Shown here: in pieces, positions 56,401 through 64,000 of the stretch
Numbering within the stretch: position 1 is the first letter of the stretch
Layout: every line of letters begins with the position of its first letter
Source of the DNA: Mermis nigrescens
Lineage: Eukaryota > Nematoda > Enoplea > Mermithida > Mermithidae
Length of the DNA: 64,000 nucleotides
NCBI GenBank assembly: GCA_036768485.1
Contig: JAVLUZ010000346.1
Span: forward strand, 754,001 to 818,000
Reading direction: 5' to 3'
The notes under the pieces: generated by a model
What the model saw: the letters and a program-made list of their open reading frames with translations, nothing else
Told to the model about the DNA's origin: nothing
The model's database searches: none
Made by a program: the position numbers and the translations under genes

Positions 56401-59400
56401 TCATTATCTTAAATCCAATGTGGAAGAAAATTCTTACACACAAACGAACTACGATTCAAAGGCTACAAATTGATCTAAACCGAATTCAGTTACACTTAAT
56501 GGGGAGTTAGGTTCAGATTTTTAAAGTTCACAATGTGTTTGATGGTGAAATAATATGTTCTGTCCCGTTTATTGTTCGCTTAATTTCTCCGGTTTAGAAG
56601 TAAGGATAAGTGGAATAAAATTAAAATAAAGTACTTGTCTAGGATACACGTTACAGCAAATTGTATTTATGTACATTAATATCGAGCTTTTTCGGGAGGC
56701 GTAAAGTCTAAAATCCGGGATGTTAAACGTGTTTGTCTTGTTTTATACTGCGAGCATCTCTGTTTATTAGTCTAGACATGATCACAAATCTAAAAATGTA
56801 CCAGAGGGTCAAACGTCCTCATCGCTTAAGCGCGTTTTTTACACTTAACAGTGGTGTATAGGGGTTAACATCTTATATTTATTTGTCTCTAGACCATTGT
56901 GAAGATTCGATTTTTTTCATAAACATTGATCGTAATATCAGAGTAATATCAGAATCACGAATCCGACTCAAATCTTGTTTACAATCGGTGGTTGTGTAAA
57001 TTAAATACAGATAACTTAACTTTAGTTCTAAAGCGTTCAGGAAGCTTATTTTTTCAAACACTGTAAGTTTTCTCTACACGCTAGCGGTTGTGTAAAGTTT
57101 ACACTATTCATTTATTGATGATATGTAATGTTTACAACTACAAATTTATTTCACTTCCAGAGCGATGCAGATCGTAGATTTTTCTAATATTATATTTGTA
57201 AGGTAAGGATTACGAATCTGACTATGTTTTCTTTACACCCAGTAGTTGTGTAAAGTTTTCTCTGATAACTAACTTCAGTTTAAGAGCATTGCAAAAGCTT
57301 AATTTTTTTCGAAAATGTTCTATATAACCTCAGAATTACGAATCTGACTGTTAGTTTTCTGTAAAACCAGTAGTTGTGTAAAGTATTGTAATTGTATAAA
57401 GTTTAAACTACAAATTTATTTTACTTCCAGAGCGTTGTGAAACGTAAATTTTTTTAATGTTCCGTAAGGTCAAAAACGAGTCTGACTGCATGTTTTTTAC
57501 ATCCAGTAGTTGTATAAAGTTTGCGCCGAAAATAACTTCAGTTCCACAGCATTGCAAAAGCTTAATTTTTTCTTCAAAATGTTTCATGTAACGTGAGGAT
57601 TACGAATCTGAGTGTGAGTGTCCTTTTACACCCAGTAGTTGCGTAAAGTTTACGCTGAAAACATTTGATCTGTTTAAATAAGGTAAGGTTGTCTTGTTTC
57701 GAAAAGATAGAGCTGATGTTTAGAAGAATGTTGTTTTTCGCGTTCCTGGACTGCTGTCATTATTGTGGCATCTTACCGTATGTGTTTGCTGACTGATTCA
57801 CTCAAATCATGCTGATTAAAAGTAGGGTACTAGCCATAACTGATCTATGGGGGTGGGTTTCATCACCCTAAAAAAATTGACACCTCCCCGCAGAACTTTT
57901 TCACTCCCTCCCCTAGAATTGGCGATTTTCCGAAAGTTCCCAACAATTTTCTAAAAATTCGTAGAAAAGATGCTTTTCTAAGCATTTTCAGCTATCTATT
58001 TGCTTAAAAGAGCCAAATTTCCGGCGCTATATTTTGATCAAATAATTTGACTTTTTATGATTTTTTAAATTTTTTAAATGTTTTTATGCACTATAGCAAT
58101 AGAGATTTGTCAGAAACGCTAAAAAACGTTGTTTTTGAAGCGTCCTATCATTTTCAGGCCCAATTTCACTACCCTTCCTAGAATGCCCATGCTGTGCCTG
58201 TATGATACTAGCAAAGAAAAATACTCCGATGGAACAAAAAGGACGAATATATTTGGAATTTCGCATCATTAAGGACACGAATGGAGGGAGCTAGGGAAAA
58301 ATTACTTATGTGTATTCCTGTGAAAGTCGTTAGAATCTACTAAAAATTCGACTACCGCAAAAAGACGCTAAAATCGGAGTATATTCTGCGGCTTCTGAAA
58401 TTAATGTGCCTTCACAAAACATTGATTACTGGCCCAGAAAAAGAGATAATGAAGAAGCTGATGTGTTTAAATAACCAATTAAGTTCCATCTTATTTATTT
58501 TTACGTCGGAGGTGCAGCACCCTTCTGCAGGCCGCAGAATATACTTTGATTTTTTGGGTTTTTTAGCAGAGGTCGAATTTTTAGTAGATTCTTACAACTT
58601 TCACAGGCATAGCTAATTTTTCCCTAGTCCCATCCTTCTTTCTCCTTAATGATGCATAATTCCAAGTATATTCATCCGTTTTGTTCCATCGGAGCATTTT
58701 TCTTTGCTTTTTATAATTAGTTCAGTGAAATAATCTCGATCTATCAGTTTATTCACGAAGATAGGTCCAAAAGGTTACGCCAAACTTTTTGAAGCAGACT
58801 ATGAGGTTTCTTAGTGTGATCAATTTTTCAACAAGTAAACATTTTTTTCACAGCAAGCAGCACTAACACTGATTCAAAAGCAGAATTCTTTCGCGAATAG
58901 GTATATAATTAATTATCATGATTATTTTGCGTTTATCATATTAATGTAAGCTAACTTTTGTAAATATGTATAATACGATAATTTATCAGTTTAAATTCAC
59001 CCGATGTTGAGGAATAGACCACCTGTCATTTCAATAAGCGTCATGATTGGTCCAACAATGGTGACTGCAATAGCGAATGATGGTGAAACGGCAGAAAGCA
59101 TTGTACCAAAGGCACTCGATGTTTGCTCCAATAAAGCGCCAATCAGAACTGTCCATAGAAATGCTTCAAAAGCTCGTCTCAGGCCTTTTTATTTTTTAAA
59201 TATAAAAAATATTAAAATACTAGTGGATCCGCAAGTCAGAGCAATATTTTTACCTATCATAAAATACGAGATGAATATAAAAAGCAAGCCATCAAGTGTA
59301 TACGTCGGAATCTGAAAGAATCATTGGTAGGATGTCAGCCTGTTGAAAAAATTGAATGAATTAAAAAAGATTATTATTATTAGAAAAATTATTATTTACT

Positions 59401-61034
59401 ATTAAACTTATAATAAATCCTTATAAGTTTAAGTATAAACATAAATTCCAGCTGCGACACTGAAAGGCGTGACTTCAGAAACTACCCTGACTTGAAAAGA
59501 TGACAGACTACGTTCTTTCATTAAGGACATCAATTTTAAACTTAATACCTTTTAATTATTTGTTTCATAAACCTTCTCTTACCAAGAACGGCTAGAGGAA
59601 ACCAAGATAAGTAACGAAAAAAACTTTATCCAAGGGAAATTCAGAAATCCCGAATAATTTGATCAGCTATCACATTTTATTACTGTAGTCTTCTCATTCA
59701 ATGTTGCTGGTTTTACCATTGAACATTTACGTTTCCATTTCTGTCGTCTTATCTTAATAGAGTGTCAAATGTGAATATAAAAGTTTTTATAATTTTAGTT
59801 TGATTCACAAGAAAATATTTCCAGTGAATCGTATTAGAACTTACAAATGCAACGATTTTGCTTAAATAATAAGCATAAACCGGGTACATGCCATTGTGAT
59901 GTTCTCGAACCATGACGGGAAATTCTGTTGGCAACACCTATGAAAGGATGAATTTTTCTAAGTTAAAACAAAGAAAAAACGAAAATTTACAATAAATAAA
60001 CAACACAAGAAGAGGGAATCGTTGGTTGAGAATCTGTCAATAAAAAACCGTGTGATATTCAATTCTATTAATTAACGCTTGTTTGTTTCTCCTTACTTTC
60101 TGTAAGATTCCTATTCATTCACCTGCCAGCGTATGCTTTACTATATTTTAGAATATCAAAGTTTATATTGAAACAACATGGTTCATTTTTTCCACTATAT
60201 GGAGCAGTCATAGAGCCCTTATTTCTGCTTAAAATTTTGATAAATTGTTTTAGCTGAATTGCAACAACCTATTTTTTATAATAAATCCGCTAATTTATAA
60301 TATTTTCAATATGAATATAGTTTGGAGAATTTAATTGAAAATTAAAGGACATGATTTAGTAGCTTTCGATTATGACGTCAAGTACAGAATTTTTGCAAAC
60401 CTCAGAAGGTTTAGAAGTAGCACATTAAGTCAATCAATTCTTAATTTTTTACAAAGTTCTTTGAGTGTATAGACAATGCCTGATAGGCCATCGACCTTTT
60501 AAAGTTTGGCATGATTTAGTTACACTTTTTAAAATATAGCATTTTTATTTTAAGTTTGGGGTGATCTGGTTATACTGTGTAGAATATAGCATTTAAACTA
60601 ACTTTTCTTCGTTCTGTAAAGACTGTCGCGCTGACTTTTCAATACTGATTCTACAAGCATTCAGTAACTCAAAATTCATTTATCAAGAAAAAATTGTTAC
60701 ATAAAATATGTTGGGTAGTAAGGTGGTACAACCTGAATATTGACGGAAATTTCTGAGTCAAAATTATTTTCTAGTCTTAGCTTTGCTTACAAATTTAAGG
60801 TCCTCCTAAGGCGCATTATAACCGCAATAATATAAGAATAATTTACGTAAATGTAATTAGCATAAATTATCAATTTGATACCGAAGTAATTTGTACGCTT
60901 ACAGTTATAACACCGAAGAGAGCCGGAAATGAATATTCAGCTATGATGAAGAATAAAGCTCCATTTATATTCATAATACCTTCTTGGTTTAATGTGGTAT
61001 TTAGGTAAATTAAGCCAGCGAAGAGTGCCATAAC
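50464..61034 (-). CDS. ABCG-family half-transporter, C-terminal membrane half (7 exons, partial)
   Basis: Exons in transcript order: 61034-60903, 59937-59845, 59311-59254, 59184-59001, 53674-53574, 50705-50635, 50565-50464 (stop TAA). Every junction has GT...AG, and phases add up to 246 codons without a stop. Family landmarks follow in order: GLIYL ... NQEGIMNINGALFF (membrane helices 2-3), VMVREHHNGMYPVYAYYLSK, SYFMIG, SSAFGTMLSAVSPS, GGLFLN, ISWFRYGYEALFIVQW, a two-cysteine extracellular loop (CANPQLSC, NGQAILNKF) and the last helix ending RAYKAR. This is the transmembrane half of a white/scarlet-type ABCG protein, which dimerises and exports lipids or pigment precursors. The ATP-binding half (Walker A, signature) was not found upstream to 64000 and probably lies beyond the window. 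Introns of 5.3 and 2.9 kb are packed with repeats. The clean reading suggests a live gene. Confidence 0.93.
52447..52622 (+). mobile_element. C/G-tract MITE copy in the ABCG intron
   Basis: GCCCACGAATGGGCGTGGGG ... CTTGCTGCCCACGTATGG, with a CCCCCCCCC run. Confidence 0.7.
52751..53378. mobile_element. hAT-like MITE in the ABCG intron
   Basis: Inverted ends around CCAGTGGCGGATCTAGG and CCTTAAATCCGTCTCTG are flanked by exact TCTATGCT repeats (52743-52750 and 53379-53386). It is the same family as 13879-14725 but lacks that copy's nested MITE. Confidence 0.75.
54430..54692 (+). mobile_element. C/G-tract MITE copy in the ABCG intron
   Basis: Bounded by TTGTAGGTAGAATGCCCG and TTGCTGCCACGTAGGAG; interior has CCCCCCCCC and the AAACGTGAAAATTTTATGC core variant. 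Confidence 0.6.
55440..57000. repeat. Degenerate long-period tandem block, second copy
   Basis: The same succession of blocks as at 11690-13090 (GTAAAGTTT; TTTTGTCTGYCAA; CTACGATTCAAAGG-like; GGAGTTAG), in the same order and orientation, but diverged throughout. Confidence 0.7.
57040..57665. repeat. Tandem repeat, unit about 110-180 bp
   Basis: Recurring CCAGTAGTTGTGTAAAGTTT and ATTACGAATCTGACTG blocks, at least four units with variable spacing, continuing the preceding block. Confidence 0.6.
58206..58716. mobile_element. Foldback repeat, about 100-bp arms
   Basis: 58206-58307 and 58616-58716 are inverted copies, sharing AGCAAAGAAAAATRCTCCGA then TGGAACAAAA and CATCATTAAGGA. The middle has no coding signal. 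Confidence 0.75.
59185..59253 (-). other. Short 69-bp intron of the ABCG gene
   Basis: GTAAAA ... AAAAAG, AT-rich. It joins exon phases exactly (FMIG/LRRAF). Confidence 0.88.
59938..60902 (-). other. Intron of the ABCG gene (965 bp)
   Basis: Donor GTAAGC at 60902 and acceptor CTTTCATAG before 59937. No repeats identified inside. Confidence 0.9.
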
Positions 61035-62048
61035 CTTAAAGTAAATGCTCATTTCGAAATAACAATAAAGTAATAATAAGAGAGATAATGATGAAGAATC
61101 ATAACCATACATGAACTTATGGGGTGTGGGGAATTTCATTTTTTCAGAATTTTCCACCTCACCTATAAATGCGGAAATCACTGACATACAAGGGAATAAT
61201 CAAGTTTCGAAATTTTTGATATTTCTTACATTTTAGAACGAGAAAGAATCGTCACAAACGCCTAAAAATGGCGTGGCCTTATCTTTAAGCCTGAAAAAGA
61301 CACTTAAGAAAAACGTTTAAGTTTTACCCAACAGTCTGCATGCTCTGTGAATTAAAAAGCTAATCATTCACTTGATCGAAAATTCGCAAAGGAAGTTATA
61401 ACATACTTCATCATTATATATGTAGTGACGTATCTTCATAAGAGCTGTCGTTTAGGCCAAGAGATTTAAAATTCTTGGTTGACTGTTGACACATCAGAGT
61501 ATTGTGTTTACATAGAATGTCATGATTTAGCTTTCGTGTTATTGAATGATTTGGAATTCCTACGTCATCCAGCAAAAAATGGAAAATAGAGCCGTATACT
61601 TAATTTCCCTCAATCCTGCCAATCGTTTTCATGCATAAGTACCTGCATAGCATTGAGATTTCGGAAGAGGATCCCAAATTTTATTTTAAAGTGCTCTATT
61701 AGGCTAAAAGACTGATAAAATGCCTCAAAAATACCATTTTAGGTAATTCTGACAATGCTCTTCCTACTATGAAATATATGAAAATTTTGTAAAAAATACC
61801 GAAAAATTCGACTAAATTAAGCAACATTTAGTACAAAATCGGCGCGAAGCACCAAAAAAGTTGACATAATTTCATTAATTTTTCATTAATTCGTGAACCA
61901 GCGGTCGGATTCATGTGAAATTCGGAGATAATGACGGGTATATGAGAGTAATTAGTTCCTGGCGAGGGACCCTAAAAAGAGGGAGGCCTAATTATTAATT
62001 GCTTTTTAGTTCTTCATAAACATTCTTCGAAAAATTTTCTCGAAGATT
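61035..62048. other. Upstream intron or flank of the ABCG gene, nothing recognised
   Basis: Searched for the exon preceding VMALFAGLIYL and for ATP-binding motifs without success. 61838-61856 carries a CGGCGCGAAGC-like motif from the satellite family. Confidence 0.45.
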
Positions 62049-64000
62049 TTAAGAGTCATACCTGAAGATCACTCCACCGACCTATACCGTTGTAAAGTAG
62101 AACTGATGTAAAGTGAAGTAACGTTGAACTAGTGTAAAGTGTAAATTGAGCTTAACAGAGTAGGCCAGTCCTTGGAGGGGGTTTCCAGCAAAATTTATTG
62201 ATTTTATTATTTTTAAAATAATTCATCGACCATAGCTTGGATTAAGCTGAAATCTTGTACAAATTGAGAATAAATGTGCGATTGTCAGGCTTATAAAGCG
62301 TAAGATATTGCACAGCCAGCCAACGTACTTTAGCTATCCTAGAGCACATAAATTTATATCTCATGAAATATAGAATAGATTGAGCTCAAATTCTAGAATT
62401 TTCGTGCGTGTATGCTAGACTTTGTATTCACATAATATGAATGCGTCCGATTTGCAGTTAACAATATTATACTATGTAACTTTTTATCTCATGGGTAAAA
62501 TTTTACAGAATTTGTTAAATGCATGCCAGAGATGCTATATTTTTATCTAAGTATACATAGACTAGCAACCCAAAACGCTCTGATGGAACAGAAAGAACGA
62601 ATGCAGTTATAAAAAGTATAAGCAAAGACTGTTGACTATGTTAGTTCATCCTGATAGTCTTTTCAAGCCATCAAAAGCCTTGTCGAACAAAGCAGATATG
62701 TATGTCTAACAGTTCTATGAAATTTGTTTTTAAACTGCAATTTAGACCATATATATTTCTATGATTATCACTTAATTTAGGCTAAATATGGTCCTTGTGT
62801 AGTAAGATTTACGCAGCTCAACAAGTAATAGTAATTCTTATTGATATATACACTATAGTACACCTCTGTGATTGTGCGTGCGCATGGTGATCATTACCAT
62901 AGATGCACAGCAGGGTCGATCCGGGCGATCAGCCGGTCTGATGGGGTCGAAAATTGAGCTTTTTTGCGGCAAAATGACCTCAAAATTGGTATAAGCGCTA
63001 AAATAGCATCAAAACTACGTTATTACACAGTTTCTGGCAAACGTAAAGCACTTTTGAAGATAATTTTTAGTTTTCATCCTTTTTTGCCTTCATTTTGCTT
63101 CGCTTTCTTGACGAAATTTTCCATTTTTCCTATTCTAGGGGTCTAGACCAGCCGAAACCTCCCATTCCCCACGTGCATGTCTGCTTTTAACTCAAAGTTG
63201 TAAAATTCAACATCAATCTGAGTGTCAATTAATAAGATATAAGTTAAGATGACAGTACATACTTTTAAGATTATTGAAGGGCTAAGTGTATGACGGTAAT
63301 TCGTTTACTACGTGAGACATCAATTAACCGGTACATTTCCAGAATTTGAGCATGATTGAAGCTGTAATTTACGAGACCTGGACTTACATGCTATAAATCA
63401 ATCAGGGACTTTCATTTCATAACTACTGCATATTCAGCATATATTCACCAAATCCGCTGCATTTCAATTATATCTAACCACTATATGTAAGCCTGTGCAA
63501 TATAACACAGTTATGGTAATGTGTGTATACTTCGACAGAAATATAGCATCTGTGGCATGCATTTTATAAATTCTGCGAATTTTACCCATGAGCTATAAGG
63601 TCACATAGTATAATATTGTTAACTGCAAATCGGACGCATTCATATTATGTGAATACAAAGTCTAGCATACATTTATGAAAACTTTAGAATTTGAGCTCAA
63701 TCCAGTCTTTGGTTCATGAGCTAGAGTATGTTAACTGTGCAATATCTTGCGCTTTATAAGCCTGACATTCACACATTTATCCTCAATATAAACAAGATTT
63801 CAGCTAGATCCAAGCTCTGGCTAATAAAATATTTAAAACATAATAAAATCAATCAATAAATTTTGCTGGAAACCCCTCCAAGGACTGACCTGCTCTCTTG
63901 GGCTCACTTTCACTTTACACTAGTTCTACTTTATTCACTTTACATCAGTTCTACTTTACAACAATATGTTTCAGTGTAGTGATCTTCAGGTATAACTCTT
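62049..64000. mobile_element. Long inverted repeat, arms about 480-510 bp, running to the window edge
   Basis: The left arm 62049-62560 and the right arm about 63525-63990 are inverted copies over their length. Both contain CCTGAAGATCACT near the outer end, GTAAAGTAGAACTGATGTAAAG, GTCAGTCCTTGGAGGGG-type, and GCAAATCGGACGCATTCAT blocks. The 960-bp centre holds an ATAGATG-type repeat (62897-63185). No transposase; outer right boundary not resolved. Confidence 0.85.
62897..63185 (+). repeat. ATAGATG-type interspersed repeat copy
   Basis: CCATAGATGCACAGCAGGG ... CCACGTGCATGTCTGC, with CAAAATGACCTCAAAATTGG inside. It lies in the loop of the long inverted repeat. Confidence 0.7.

Larger units (their letters stand above)
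53675..59000 (-). other. Intron of the ABCG gene (5.3 kb)
   Basis: Donor GTGAAT after 59001 and acceptor ACACATTTAG before 53674. It contains a C/G-tract MITE, the second long-period tandem block and a foldback repeat. No additional exon is needed to keep the frame. Confidence 0.85.

Noticed and set aside
58404..58616. Open frame of 70 codons as a gene
   Set aside because: It lies across a foldback repeat inside the ABCG intron and has no recognisable protein.
59004..59315. Plus-strand frame of 103 codons
   Set aside because: It is the antisense of ABCG exons 3 and 4, which have matching splice sites and family motifs.

Overview
This is a repeat-dominated, A+T-rich stretch of an animal nuclear genome, most likely an arthropod or another small-intron invertebrate. 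No bacterial gene organisation is present. The evidence for an animal is a seven-exon ABCG-type transporter gene with GT-AG introns (one only 69 bases long), a C-terminal UBA exon, a Polinton/Maverick element, hAT and TA-target DNA transposons, and a long Ty3/Gypsy-type LTR retrotransposon. I cannot name the species.

Layout. 1-387: decayed repeat. 388-10001: a complete but dead Polinton with terminal inverted repeats starting AGTAGTATACC and an exact 6-bp target duplication (CACCGA). It keeps remnants of the small conserved Polinton protein, packaging ATPase, DDE integrase with chromodomain, and the start of protein-primed DNA polymerase, and it is split by a foldback repeat made of GACATTAGAGCGC-like units. 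10008-15226: hAT-type MITEs and a long-period tandem repeat block. 15227-15423: a terminal UBA exon. 15424-28059: mostly two MITE families, a retroelement protease scrap, tRNA-like sequences and one uncertain exon near 24.6 kb. 28060-30953: a hAT element with an 8-bp duplication (CCTCGATC), transposase relics and a nested satellite. 31376-31917: a MITE carrying a tRNA-like sequence.

32609-44847: a roughly 12.2-kb LTR retrotransposon on the minus strand. It holds gag, protease, RT-RNase H and integrase, followed by an unusual extra coding block of about 3.8 kb (33270-37082). That block contains a PWWP-like module, a DEDDy-type 3'-5' exonuclease domain with all three exo motifs visible, a Pro/Ala/Gln-rich linker, an unidentified domain, and a Ser/Gln/Arg-rich tail. 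This is the most novel thing I see. The copy is inactive through frameshifts and stops, and most of the identified stops are TGA.

44848-50463: minisatellites and a multiply nested MITE/hAT stack. 50464-61034: the C-terminal half of an ABCG half-transporter gene (minus strand, seven exons with consistent phases), whose introns are filled with repeats. 62049-64000: a long inverted repeat running to the window edge. The ABCG ATP-binding half was not found and probably lies beyond the right edge.
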